Below, piece by piece: positions 49,671 through 58,634 of a stretch of 64,000 nucleotides of DNA. Numbering within the stretch: position 1 is the stretch's first letter; every line of letters begins with the position of its first letter. The position numbers and the translations under genes were made by a program. This DNA comes from an uncultured Dehalococcoidia bacterium (GTDB lineage Bacteria; Chloroflexota; Dehalococcoidia; Lucifugimonadales; CATOSD01): assembly GCA_951812395.1 (NCBI GenBank), contig CATOSD010000001.1:992001-1056000 (forward strand), given 5' to 3'. Below the pieces are notes generated by a model, which saw nothing but the letters and a program-made list of their open reading frames with translations, had not been told where the DNA came from and searched no databases.

Positions 49671-52600
49671 TCAGAAGGGTTGTTCATCGATGTCTCTCGA
49701 AAAGTCGCGCTGCCGAGTCAGGTCGATGCCCTCCAACGGCGCCGCCGCCAGAAGCTCCTTGAAGTCAAGCGTACTGTAATACTGGCTCAGCGCCTTTAGG
49801 ACAAGCGCGTCGAACTCCTTCTGCATCTCGTACACCGACGGCGCGAACTCGTGGAACGCCCAGCGGCCGTAGGTCGCCAGGTTGTTGACGCCCGGAACCC
49901 AGTGGGTGCGCATGGTGCTGGACTTGTCCTTTACGTCCTCGTGCCGATAGCCCTTGACTTCCAGTATGAGATTCAGGGGATCGTCGGGGCCTGCCCCGTC
50001 GTCGATTCGCACGATGAAGTCGGGCAAGTACCGCCTCTGGTGTGAACCCGAGTTGTACGGCACATCGAATCCCATCCCCACGTTCTTCACGTAGGAGACG
50101 ACGCGGGGGTGGGCCTCAAGGACGCGGCAGAGGTCCACCTCCCACTCTCCGTCGCAAATGGCCCAGTTGACGTGGCACTTGTCCGGGCGCGTCTGCCAGC
50201 GCGGCTCTCTGGACGTGGTGAAGTTTACGAAGCGGGTCGAGGCTGTGGGCGTGTAGGAATCGACCACCGCCTTTATCACGCTTGCGCTGTCCGGGTTAAG
50301 CCGCTGTGATGCGGCGTCGATGGCGCGCTTGATGCGCTCCGCGGCCATGTCCGCCATCTCCCGGTACAGAAGCTGTGCGGGAAAAGTGTCGCCGATGCAC
50401 TTGAGGTGGTTGTCGAACCACTCGCCGGCGATGTCTCGCACCTGCTGGAACAGGTGCATCCTTGGCGTCTCTCCAGGTTCGCGCAGACGCGTCTCCAGCA
50501 CGTGCCTGGCGAGCTCGAACACGATCCTCTGCCGCCTCGTGTTCCTCAAGTGCTCCGGCCTGAGCTCCACCGGCTGGCCGATGATGCCCTGGTTGGTGGT
50601 CCGGGTGGGTCCGACCAGGTCAGGCGTGAGCACGAGCGCGGAATCGTCGTCGAAGTCCGCGAACACACGCTCGCCCGGAAGCTCCACGCGATAACCCACC
50701 ACCCTGGGGGCCATGATTTCCAGGTGGTCCCGCTCAGGGCCGACCGCGTGGACACGCACGGTAGGTTTGGGTGGCTTGGGCGGCGAGACCGCGGGCGCGG
50801 CCGTGAAGTCGAACGGGATGCCCAGAACGTCGGCGTACTCGGCGTCGAACAGACCGTCCTCGTTCAGGTCGTATGACTGGCGGCGCAGCGCGCGCCCCAC
50901 CACCTGCTCGCACAGGAGCTGCGTGCCGAACGCGCGCACGCCCAGGATGTGGGTTACGGTGTTGGCGTCCCAGCCCTCCGTGAGCATCGACACCGAAACA
51001 ACGCAACGGATCCCCGCGCCCAACTGGCCGGGCTTTCCGACGCTGTTCATCACCTCGCGCAGCAGCTCCTGGTCGGAGACTATGTCCCCTGAGCCAAAAC
51101 CCTCGCGCTGGAAACGCTCCCGGCGGAAGCGGTCGATCTCGTCCGCGGCCATCGCCCGGAAGTCCTTGGACAGAGCGTCACCCGACTCGAGTTGCTCGCT
51201 GTCGATAAGCAGCGTTCTCGGCAGCGCCCGTCGGCTGCCGTCTTCGTGGTAGTTGGAGAACAGGTCGAAGTGGCCGAGATGCTCCGTCCGAAGGTTGCCG
51301 TCGTCGTCCTCTCTTTCGAAGCCGGAAACGTAATCGTAAATCAGCTTGGACGTGGCGGTGTTGTTGCAGACTGCGATGAACACCGGCGGCAGGCCGATGT
51401 TTTGTTCCTGCCAGCTCGTGAAGGTGTCTTGATAGTGTTCGTACAGAGAATCCAGCGCGGAGACAAGCTCCGTAGGCAGGTTGAGGGGATCGAGCGCGCC
51501 TGCTGCCCTGCGCCCCGCGCGCGGCAGCTTCTTGCCGACGTGTTCCCACAGGTTGCGGAACACCGGCCCGCCCGCGCTTACGAGGTTGTCCGCCACGGGC
51601 ACGCGCGGCACCTTCACAATTCCCGACTCGATGGCGTCCATCAGCGAAAAGTCGCTGACGGTCCACCCAAACAGCGTTCCCTCCGCGTAGCCGGAGCCGC
51701 GCAGGAAGAACGGCGTCGCCGACAGGTCCAGAACACAGCGCAGGCCAATTTCGCGCTTGACCGCCTCCAGGCCGGATATCCAGACGCGCGCGGCCTCGTT
51801 GTTCTTGGTGACTTCCGCCTTCTCCTCCGCTTCGATCTTGCCCTCTTCGGAGGCCTCGGCAGGTCTCTCCCGATAGCAGTGATGGGCCTCATCGTTCAAT
51901 ACGAGAATGTTCCTCATACCCATCAGCTCGGGCATAACCCGCCGAATCATCTGGCCTTCGCTCTCAAGAGTGCTCAGCGGCTCGTTGCCTTTACCTTGCA
52001 ACAAACGCCGAGTGTTCGACGCGATCCTTTCCCGCTCGCGCAATCGAAACGCGTGGTAGTTTGTGACTACGATTCGCGCCTGCCTCACGGCGTCCAGCAT
52101 GTCGCGGGGCACAAGGTTGCGATGCTCGTAGTAGTTGTCCGCGTCGTGGGGATTCAGAGAGCGCAGCCTGTCGCGAATGGTGATGCCCGGCGTCACCAAG
52201 AGAAAGCCCTTGGTGAAGTTTTGTCGATTCGGATAGCGGACCGCGTTTACCGTCTGCCACGCGATGAGCATTGCCATCACGGTGGTTTTACCCGCACCGG
52301 TCGCCATCTTCAAGGCGATGCGCAGCAGTTCGGGGTTCGATGCCTTGTTCGCGGCCCTGACGTGTCCGTACACGCCCCGAAAATCGTCCCCCGGCGCTCG
52401 CTCGCTGAGCAAGCCCGCCACTTCAGTCAGCCAGATTACGGTTTCGGCCGCCTCAATCTGGCAGAAAAATGGCCGGACTCCCGGAAAGTCGAAGCTACGC
52501 CAGTGCTGAAGCAGCCTTGCGGTTTCTGGCGTTACTCGCCAGTCTTTCGGACTCGGGATGCTGCGCCAAGCCGCTACTCGCCCACGAATGTAGTTGATGA

Positions 52601-52832
52601 TGGGAGTAGGGTCGTACTCCTGACGCTCATCCGAAAGCTCGGCCTCTCCCAGAACCATTGCTCTCTGTACCGAATCCTGCCGGCGATCAGGCGGCACGGG
52701 CGTGATGTACTCGGATGGCCGGCGCCCCTTGATTTTGTTGTCCGTGGGAATGCCGTCCGCCAGTTCCCAGTGACAAGTTGGAGGATCGTAAGGCGAATTG
52801 AGAATGGGCTCTTCAAAGAACTTGGCAGACAC
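49671..52832 (-). CDS. Type III-like restriction helicase-nuclease (BPTD_3080-type)
   Basis: 1,053 residues, GTG start. SF2 helicase: Walker A MATGAGKTT at 176-184, LNDEAHHCY (DEAH-like box) near 316, LDLSATPFF (SAT motif), VSMLTEGWDANTVTH and GRALRR. The C-terminal nuclease is RYLPDFIVRID...NLILEVKG, the PD-...-ExK pattern (about 930-960). Same architecture as the BPTD_3080 group of restriction endonucleases. It opens the locus that ends with mod. Cleaves DNA lacking the host methyl mark after ATP-driven movement. Looks intact. Confidence 0.9.
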   Translation of the reverse strand: MSAKFFEEPILNSPYDPPTCHWELADGIPTDNKIKGRRPSEYITPVPPDRRQDSVQRAMVLGEAELSDERQEYDPTPIINYIRGRVAAWRSIPSPKDWRVTPETARLLQHWRSFDFPGVRPFFCQIEAAETVIWLTEVAGLLSERAPGDDFRGVYGHVRAANKASNPELLRIALKMATGAGKTTVMAMLIAWQTVNAVRYPNRQNFTKGFLLVTPGITIRDRLRSLNPHDADNYYEHRNLVPRDMLDAVRQARIVVTNYHAFRLRERERIASNTRRLLQGKGNEPLSTLESEGQMIRRVMPELMGMRNILVLNDEAHHCYRERPAEASEEGKIEAEEKAEVTKNNEAARVWISGLEAVKREIGLRCVLDLSATPFFLRGSGYAEGTLFGWTVSDFSLMDAIESGIVKVPRVPVADNLVSAGGPVFRNLWEHVGKKLPRAGRRAAGALDPLNLPTELVSALDSLYEHYQDTFTSWQEQNIGLPPVFIAVCNNTATSKLIYDYVSGFEREDDDGNLRTEHLGHFDLFSNYHEDGSRRALPRTLLIDSEQLESGDALSKDFRAMAADEIDRFRRERFQREGFGSGDIVSDQELLREVMNSVGKPGQLGAGIRCVVSVSMLTEGWDANTVTHILGVRAFGTQLLCEQVVGRALRRQSYDLNEDGLFDAEYADVLGIPFDFTAAPAVSPPKPPKPTVRVHAVGPERDHLEIMAPRVVGYRVELPGERVFADFDDDSALVLTPDLVGPTRTTNQGIIGQPVELRPEHLRNTRRQRIVFELARHVLETRLREPGETPRMHLFQQVRDIAGEWFDNHLKCIGDTFPAQLLYREMADMAAERIKRAIDAASQRLNPDSASVIKAVVDSYTPTASTRFVNFTTSREPRWQTRPDKCHVNWAICDGEWEVDLCRVLEAHPRVVSYVKNVGMGFDVPYNSGSHQRRYLPDFIVRIDDGAGPDDPLNLILEVKGYRHEDVKDKSSTMRTHWVPGVNNLATYGRWAFHEFAPSVYEMQKEFDALVLKALSQYYSTLDFKELLAAAPLEGIDLTRQRDFSRDIDEQPF

Positions 52833-52903
52833 GGCGTGTATCCCTCAACGCCCCTTCCAACGGCGAATCCGACAACCGACATCTAATGGCTGACTACCGA
52901 CTA

Positions 52904-53656
52904 CTAGAAATAACCCGCTCCGCCGTTGACGTGGATCGTCTGGCCGGTGATGAAGCCGCCCTCCTCGGACGCCAGGAACAGGCACGTCGCCGCGATCTCC
53001 TCCGGCTTGCCCAGCCGCTGGACGGGTATCCGGCTCGCGCCCGCGCTCGGATTCGCGCCGCCGGGGTACCACGACAGGTCGCGCGTGGTGTCGATCGCGC
53101 CCGGGGACACGACGTTCACCGTAATGCCCAGGCCCGCGAACTCGGACGCCAGCCCGCGCGCCAGCCCCGATAGCCCCATCTTGGGCGCGGAGACGTGCGC
53201 GCGCATCGCGGATCCCGCGAACGCGCCGTCGCCGCTGACGAAGATGACGCGCCCGCCGCCGCTCTCCAGCATGGACGGCAACACCGCCTGCGCGCAGAAG
53301 AACGCGCCCTCCAGCACCACGCCCACCACGCGCCGCCAGTCCTCGTAGGTGACCTCCAGGAAAGGCTTGTGCGGGCGTATTGCCGCATTGCTCACCAGCA
53401 CGTCGATGCGGCCGAACTCCTCCAGCGCCCGCGCCGCCATCGTGTCCACCTGCGCCCTGTCCGCCACGTCCGCCAGCACGCTGATCGCGCCCACGCCCAG
53501 CGCCCGCGCCTCATCCGCGACGGCGTCCGCCTCCGCCTGGTTGCTTCGCGCGTTCACCACCACGTTCGCGCCCTCCGCGGCCATGGCCAGTATCGTTGCC
53601 CGCCCGATGTTGCGCCCGGAGCCGGTAACCAGCGCGGTCTTGCCTTCCAGTTTCAT
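52904..53656 (-). CDS. Short-chain dehydrogenase lacking the catalytic Tyr
   Basis: 250 residues. Rossmann motif TGSGRNIGRA (11-20), VSNAAIR (the usual NNAG region), Ser141 in FVSGDG, the usual PGAIDTT and the C-terminal VNGGAGYF. At the YxxxK position the sequence is VSAPK: V155 replaces Tyr and K159 is kept (H154 is adjacent). The family needs Tyr as acid/base, so activity may be altered or absent. Otherwise full length. First in a block of catabolic genes. Confidence 0.85.
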   Translation of the reverse strand: MKLEGKTALVTGSGRNIGRATILAMAAEGANVVVNARSNQAEADAVADEARALGVGAISVLADVADRAQVDTMAARALEEFGRIDVLVSNAAIRPHKPFLEVTYEDWRRVVGVVLEGAFFCAQAVLPSMLESGGGRVIFVSGDGAFAGSAMRAHVSAPKMGLSGLARGLASEFAGLGITVNVVSPGAIDTTRDLSWYPGGANPSAGASRIPVQRLGKPEEIAATCLFLASEEGGFITGQTIHVNGGAGYF

Positions 53657-53692
53657 GCGTGTATCACCCTTTCTGGTGCAATTGGGACTTGA

Positions 53693-54988
53693 CTACTCCG
53701 GCGGCGGCGTCAGGAACGTCGCGGTCACCTGGCTGGACTCCAGCCGGCGGCGCTCGTCGTCGGGCATGCCCAGCACCTCGCCCAGCAGGTACTCGTTGTG
53801 CTCGCCCAGTATGGGCGCGGGAGTTCGCACGCTCTGGGGCGTCCGCGAGAACTGCCACGGCGAGTTGATGTACGGGTGGCTCACGCCGTCGGGGTGGGTG
53901 ATGCGGGGCAGCGTGCCGCGAGCCTCCGCGTGGGGATTGGTCATCGCTTCCCTGTTGTCCAGCACCGCCCCGCTCCGCACGCCGGCGCGCTGAAGCGCCT
54001 CCATGGCCTCGAAGTTCGAGCGCCCCCGCGTCCACTCGCCGATAATCTCGTCCAGCGCGTCGTGGTTCGCCCGCCTCTCCAGCACGCCCGCGAACCGGGG
54101 ATCGTCAGCCAGTTCCGACCTGCCGATCGCCTCGCACAGCGCCGTCCACTCCTCGTCGCAGGTGACCGTCAGCGCGACCCAGCGGTCTTCGCCCTCGCAC
54201 GGGTAGCACCCCTGCGGCGCCCATGTCGGGTGGCGATTGCCGATGCGCTTTGCGACCGTGCCGTTGTACGAGTACTCCATGAGCCAATCGCCCACCAGCG
54301 AAATCATGGACTCCCAGTGCGACAGCTCCACGTATTGGCCCTCGCCGGTTCGCGCGCGGTGCAGCAGCGCGGCCATGATGGCGCCCGCCGCGTGCATGCC
54401 ATTGAGCGGGTCTGGCGTGACGGTGCCGGTGCGTAGCGGCGGGCCGCCCTCGTATCCTGTCATCGACGTCACGCCGCTCAGGTGCTCCTGCGCCCAACCG
54501 AAGCCGATGTAGCTCTTGTCCGGCCCGTCGGAGCCGAACGCCGGCATGGACAACACGATGATGGCCGGGTTGACCTTGCGAAGGTCGTCATAGCCGAGGC
54601 CCAGGCGGTCCATCACGCCCTGGCTGAAGTTGTCCAGCACCACGTCGCTTACGGCGGCGAGCGCCCGGAAGATGGCGACGCCCTCCTCGCTGCGCAGGTT
54701 GACCGACAGCCCCATCTTGTTACGGTGCAGCACGTCGAACCCGGCGCGGTTGGTCTCGCGCTGGGCGGACTCCGGTATGGGGCGCGTATAGCGGGCGCGC
54801 GCGCCGGCGGCGGCCTGGCCTGCCAAGGCGAGCGCGGAGCTCACCCGGAAGCGGCCGTCCGGCCGCGTCACCGACTCGACCTTGATCACCTCCGCGCCGG
54901 CGTCCGCCAGCCAGCGCGCGGCCTTGGGCCCGGCGCGAATCTGCGTAACGTCCAGCACTCGCAATCCTTCAAGCGGCATTCGCGGCAT
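53693..54988 (-). CDS. Class III CoA-transferase (CaiB/BaiF family)
   Basis: 431 residues. Family blocks: LRVLDVTQIRAGPKAARWLADAGAEVIKVE near the N-terminus, RNKMGLSVNLRSEEG, FSQGVMDRLGLGYDDLRKVNP, and the GFGWAQEHLSGVTSMTGYEG stretch, where an aligned acidic residue would be the catalytic Asp. C-terminal ILGEHNEYLLGEVLGM is typical. It moves CoA between carboxylates. The ATG at 54988 is chosen; an in-frame ATG at 54979 is also plausible. No mechanistic Asp can be assigned with certainty. Confidence 0.9.
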   Translation of the reverse strand: MPRMPLEGLRVLDVTQIRAGPKAARWLADAGAEVIKVESVTRPDGRFRVSSALALAGQAAAGARARYTRPIPESAQRETNRAGFDVLHRNKMGLSVNLRSEEGVAIFRALAAVSDVVLDNFSQGVMDRLGLGYDDLRKVNPAIIVLSMPAFGSDGPDKSYIGFGWAQEHLSGVTSMTGYEGGPPLRTGTVTPDPLNGMHAAGAIMAALLHRARTGEGQYVELSHWESMISLVGDWLMEYSYNGTVAKRIGNRHPTWAPQGCYPCEGEDRWVALTVTCDEEWTALCEAIGRSELADDPRFAGVLERRANHDALDEIIGEWTRGRSNFEAMEALQRAGVRSGAVLDNREAMTNPHAEARGTLPRITHPDGVSHPYINSPWQFSRTPQSVRTPAPILGEHNEYLLGEVLGMPDDERRRLESSQVTATFLTPPPE

Positions 54989-55005
54989 ATCTTTGGCTCC
55001 CGATT

Positions 55006-55398
55006 CTAACTGTCGTCCTTGTCGTCCAACTGCCTGTAGTCCCAATCGACCTCTTCCAGTAACGCCAGCAACGTCTTAACGCAGTCTATCTCAGTGCGCA
55101 TGAACTCTACTGGCTTCAGTTCGTTGTACAGGCTGAAACGCAGGTTGCCTGCAACGGCAAACATCAGCTTCAATTCCTTTGGCTGCTTGACTTCCTCTGC
55201 GAGACGATACAGATTCTCCGAGTGGTGTTTATGCCAGCCGTACTGCCATCCTCGCTGTTGGGCAATAGTAGTAAGCCTGTGGTCCACTGCAGCGGCAGCC
55301 TTCTCAGCCGCGAGTTCCAAGTTGCCTTTTTCGAGCTCCTTCTCCGCAACCTGGACCAGTTGTCGGCTAACCTCCAGGTGGTTTTCCGTCAAAGCCAT
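55006..55398 (-). CDS. PaREP1-like (HEPN-related) small protein, copy 1
   Basis: 130 residues, helical. ELEKGNLELAAEKAAAAVDHRLTTIAQQRGWQYGWHKHH resembles the PaREP1/PaREP8 core (helix, A-x-EK, A-x-x-A-x-x-x-RGW, then a His). Very similar in layout to the next gene at 55426 and the one at 58179. It lies directly upstream of the CoA-transferase gene on the same strand, 17 nt away. Confidence 0.7.
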   Translation of the reverse strand: MALTENHLEVSRQLVQVAEKELEKGNLELAAEKAAAAVDHRLTTIAQQRGWQYGWHKHHSENLYRLAEEVKQPKELKLMFAVAGNLRFSLYNELKPVEFMRTEIDCVKTLLALLEEVDWDYRQLDDKDDS

Positions 55399-55425
55399 AT
55401 GGATTCCCTCAAGGGCTCAGATTCA

Positions 55426-55782
55426 TCATGCAATCTGAGCCAAGATTGCCAGAAACACCTTAACGCCGTCTATGCCCTCTCGAACCTCACTCTCAGACTT
55501 TATGGCGTTGTAGAAGTCTGCGTGCAGGGCGTCTGCACTTGAAAGTAGCCTTTCTAATTCAACACGCCGATCTGTCTCACGTCCCAGAAGGGTGACTATC
55601 CTATAAGAGTCCCCGTGCTTGCCCTGCCTCCAACCCCTTTGCCGCGCTATAGCCTTCAGCCTGTGCGCTACCGCTCCCCACGCCTTCTCCGACGCCTGCG
55701 GCAAGTCACCTCTGTCGAGCTCTTCATCGGCTTGCTCGATGAACCGCCGGCTGATTGCCACGTGTTCGCCGGCTGTTGTCAT
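55426..55782 (-). CDS. PaREP1-like (HEPN-related) small protein, copy 2
   Basis: 118 residues. RFIEQADEELDRGDLPQASEKAWGAVAHRLKAIARQRGWRQGKHGD carries the clearest PaREP1-type core (SEKAWGAVAH...RGW...H). The C-terminal helix has a regular hydrophobic pattern. Tandem with copy 1 (27-nt gap), suggesting recent duplication. Role unknown; the HEPN relation implies possible RNase or toxin function, but the R-x4-H motif is not evident. Confidence 0.72.
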   Translation of the reverse strand: MTTAGEHVAISRRFIEQADEELDRGDLPQASEKAWGAVAHRLKAIARQRGWRQGKHGDSYRIVTLLGRETDRRVELERLLSSADALHADFYNAIKSESEVREGIDGVKVFLAILAQIA

Positions 55783-55831
55783 CCCGCTCGCCCCGAGCGC
55801 TCGAAGGCCGGTTGCCGGAACACCGGCAAAT

Positions 55832-57031
55832 CTACACTACGCCAAGCTGTCGCAGCCGCACCAGCTCTGCGCGCTCCAGCCCCAGCATGTCGCAGTACAC
55901 TTGCGCGTTGTGCTCGCCGAGCAGCGGCGCGCGCGTGAGCGTCTCGCCGCTGGCGGTCAGCCGGTAGGGAGGTCCGGGATACCTGGCGCTCCCCGCCGCG
56001 GGGTGGTCGATCTCCTCGAAGAATCGGCGGTGCTCGAGCTGCGGCGACGTGAGCATGTCCTGCGGCGTGGCGACGTAGCCGATGGCGTTTCGCCGTTGCT
56101 GCGACGCGTTGTAGATGTCCAGCTTGCCGTTCTGCCGCACCCAGGCCCCGACTATCGCCTCCAGTTCGTCGCGATGCTCGGAGCGTGAGCCTGGGTCGGC
56201 GTACTTGGGATCGCGCAGCTCCTCTATGCCTGTCATGTCCACGAACGCGTCCCATCCGCCGGGCATCTGCCCCAGCGCGATGTAGCCGTCCGCCGTCTCG
56301 TACAGCCCGCCGCGCCCCCTCAGCACCGCCCCCGGCGCGGCGTTGCCCAGTCGTGTGGGCACATCGCCGAACAGGCTGTTGATGCCCCAGCTATCCAGCA
56401 AGTCGACGTTGGCCTCTGTGATCGAGTTGTCCACGTGCTGGCCTTCACCGGTCAGCGCGACGTGGTATAGCGCGATGAGGGTCGAGGCGAACGCGGCCTG
56501 CCCTCCGGCGTACTGCCCCAGGTTCCCGCCCATCTTGATCGGCTCGCGGTCCGGCTCGCCCGTGATGCCCACGTGGCCGCTAATGGCCTGGTCCACGATC
56601 TCCTCGCCCTTGTAGCCGCTGTAAGGACCGTCCTGGCCGAAGTGCGTAATCGAGCACACCACCAGCCGCGGGTTGGCCTTCAGCAGCGTGTCGGCGCCGA
56701 GTCCCAGCGAGGCAAGGTAGCCGGGCGCATAGCTCTCGACCAGAACGTCGGCACGCCTGGCTAGTTCCAGCAGCAGACTGCGGGCGCTGGCCTGCCCCAC
56801 GTCCAGCGTCACGCTCTTCTTGCCCGTGTTCAGGTACAGGAACGGGACGCTCTTTTCGGGATTGGGGTCGTCGCCGACGAAAGGACCCATGGCGCGCATG
56901 GCATCGCCCGTGCCCGGCGGCTCGACCTTTACGACATCCGCGCCCTGTAGTGCCATCAGCTTGGTGCAGTACGGCCCGGCGACGCGTTCCGTGAGATCGA
57001 CAACCAGGAAGCCTTCAAGGGCGTGGGGCAT
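55832..57031 (-). CDS. Class III CoA-transferase (CaiB/BaiF family)
   Basis: 399 residues. Blocks: LVVDLTERVAGPYCTKLMALQGADVVKVE, NTGKKSVTLDVG, ESYAPGYLASLGLGADTLLKANPRLVVCSITHFGQDGPY, KGEEIVDQAISGHVGITGEPD, and the C-terminal LGEHNAQVYCDMLGL. Distinct from the one at 53693 (different substrate pocket segments), so not a recent duplicate. Likely CoA transfer to an aromatic or short-chain acid. Upstream gap of 210 nt holds a terminator for the next gene. Confidence 0.9.
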   Translation of the reverse strand: MPHALEGFLVVDLTERVAGPYCTKLMALQGADVVKVEPPGTGDAMRAMGPFVGDDPNPEKSVPFLYLNTGKKSVTLDVGQASARSLLLELARRADVLVESYAPGYLASLGLGADTLLKANPRLVVCSITHFGQDGPYSGYKGEEIVDQAISGHVGITGEPDREPIKMGGNLGQYAGGQAAFASTLIALYHVALTGEGQHVDNSITEANVDLLDSWGINSLFGDVPTRLGNAAPGAVLRGRGGLYETADGYIALGQMPGGWDAFVDMTGIEELRDPKYADPGSRSEHRDELEAIVGAWVRQNGKLDIYNASQQRRNAIGYVATPQDMLTSPQLEHRRFFEEIDHPAAGSARYPGPPYRLTASGETLTRAPLLGEHNAQVYCDMLGLERAELVRLRQLGVV

Positions 57032-57183
57032 GGCTCACCTCGATTCGGGGGTGCCCATCTCGGTCGTAGACGGAAAAAAGCCGCCTTAACACGCGCCGAC
57101 GCGTGGTCCGACGGCGACAAGGGTGCAGGTGACAAGCAGCCAACCTCGGGATGCCCGAGGCGGCGACCGCATATCTCCGAGTG

Positions 57184-57214
57184 GCGGCCTGCGGTCGTTG
57201 CATCCGCAGGCCGC
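57184..57214. terminator. Strong hairpin downstream of the enoyl-CoA hydratase gene
   Basis: 11-bp perfect stem (GCGGCCTGCGG and complement) with a 9-nt loop, 28 nt beyond the hydratase stop on the minus strand. A second small hairpin (CCTCGGG/CCCGAGG, 57144-57160) follows. Together they end the transcript from 58024. Confidence 0.6.
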
Positions 57215-57241
57215 TACTCGCGCTTGAACGAAGACCGCCGG

Positions 57242-58024
57242 TTAGCGACCCTGGAAGTTTGGCTTGCGCTTCTCGGCGAAGGCGGCCAGGCCCTCCTTGG
57301 TGTCGTAGCTGCCAGCCATGCCCGAGTTGACACTGGAGGCGTTCTTCATGCGCTCCTCGAAGTTGGGGAAGGAGCGACCGGTGATGGCGGCTTCCTTGAT
57401 GGCGCGGACGGCCAGCGGCGCGCAGTTCTCGACGATGCCTCGCACCATCTCCTCGGCGCGGTCCAGCACCTGCTCGTGCGGTACCACTTCCTGCACCAGG
57501 CCGATGCGGTGCGCCTCGGCGGCGTCGCAGAACTCGCCGGTGAACAGGAACTTGAACGCAGACCCCAGCGGCACGTAGTGCGCCAGAATCGTCGGCCCGC
57601 TCATGGACGCGATGCCGCGCTTCACCTGCGGCCAGCCGAACTGCGCCCTGTCGGACGCGATGCGGATGTCGCTCAGCAGCGCGATTCCGCCGCCCTGCGC
57701 CAGCGCGTAGCCGTTTATGGCGGCGATGATGGGCTTGTACACCTGGCTGATGAACAGGTACAGGTTGTCGGTGTTGCCGCGCGGCCTCTTGGGCGACGAC
57801 TCTTCGCGCTCGGCTCGGCCCATAACCAGGTCGTGCCCGGTTGAAAACGCCCTGCCCGAGCCGGTGACCACCGCGGCCCAGATGTCGGGGTTGGTCTTCA
57901 CCTCGTTGAAGGTGTCGAACAGGTCGCCGATCATCTCGTTGTTGATTGCGTTCAGCTTCTCAGGGCGATTCAGCGTCAGGTATGCCACCCTGTCGCGAAC
58001 CTCGAACAATACGGTGTTTGCCAA
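57242..58024 (-). CDS. Enoyl-CoA hydratase/isomerase
   Basis: 260 residues. Crotonase fold: VAYLTLNRPEKLNAIN near 13, oxyanion-hole GSGRAFSTGHDL near 55, and IAAINGYALAQGGGIALLSDIRIAS near 100-122. The second glutamate positions expected for hydratases are not clearly conserved (GWPQVKRGI, with no obvious E), so it could be an isomerase, ligase or hydrolase type of the superfamily. Stand-alone on the minus strand. Confidence 0.87.
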   Translation of the reverse strand: MANTVLFEVRDRVAYLTLNRPEKLNAINNEMIGDLFDTFNEVKTNPDIWAAVVTGSGRAFSTGHDLVMGRAEREESSPKRPRGNTDNLYLFISQVYKPIIAAINGYALAQGGGIALLSDIRIASDRAQFGWPQVKRGIASMSGPTILAHYVPLGSAFKFLFTGEFCDAAEAHRIGLVQEVVPHEQVLDRAEEMVRGIVENCAPLAVRAIKEAAITGRSFPNFEERMKNASSVNSGMAGSYDTKEGLAAFAEKRKPNFQGR

Positions 58025-58178
58025 TTCAGTCCTCCCTTTCTGGACGTTGCTTTCTCAGGCTATGCGACGCGCCAGCCGTGCCGCAACCGGCCCGAACCCC
58101 GTTTCCGGCTATGATACTCCGCACCCCACAGAGCGTCAAACGAAGGCGCTTCCCAGAACCGTGACGCCCTCACGAACC

Positions 58179-58565
58179 TCAGTCTGTCGCGTACGCCTCG
58201 ACTAGGTCCACCATGCGCTGCACGTAGCGCTTCACACCGGGTCGATCTACGGCAATCTCGTAGTCCTCAAGGCTGCCATGAAAGAAGTGAATGTGAAACT
58301 TTTCGGCCGCGGCGAATCCCGTCAGCAGAAACTGATCGTGGTACTCGTCCGCCAGCCGGGACGTGGCATTCTTGTTGTCGCGATGGGACTTGTGCCCCCA
58401 CCCGCGCTGCTTTGAGGCGGCGATCACGATCTGGCACGCCGCGCCGTACAGCTTCTCCGCCCCCTGGCGAGTGTCGCCCGCGGCAAATTCCGCGTCCGAC
58501 TGCTCGAGGAACCTCAGAGCCTGCGCGGTGTACTCTTCGACAGTAGCCTCTCGTTGCGTAGTCAA
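58179..58565 (-). CDS. PaREP1-like (HEPN-related) small protein, copy 3
   Basis: 128 residues. DAEFAAGDTRQGAEKLYGAACQIVIAASKQRGWGHKSHRDNKNATSRLADEYHDQFLLTG follows the same core as copies 1 and 2, although the spacing between EK and RGW is slightly different. Separate from them by the CoA-transferase and hydratase genes. A PaREP1-type hit is my interpretation. Confidence 0.7.
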   Translation of the reverse strand: MTTQREATVEEYTAQALRFLEQSDAEFAAGDTRQGAEKLYGAACQIVIAASKQRGWGHKSHRDNKNATSRLADEYHDQFLLTGFAAAEKFHIHFFHGSLEDYEIAVDRPGVKRYVQRMVDLVEAYATD

Positions 58566-58634
58566 AGTAGATTGGTCCTTCTGTAGTACTGCAACGATAG
58601 ACAGCCCGGCTCCTCTAAGGGCATGTCGCTCCCT

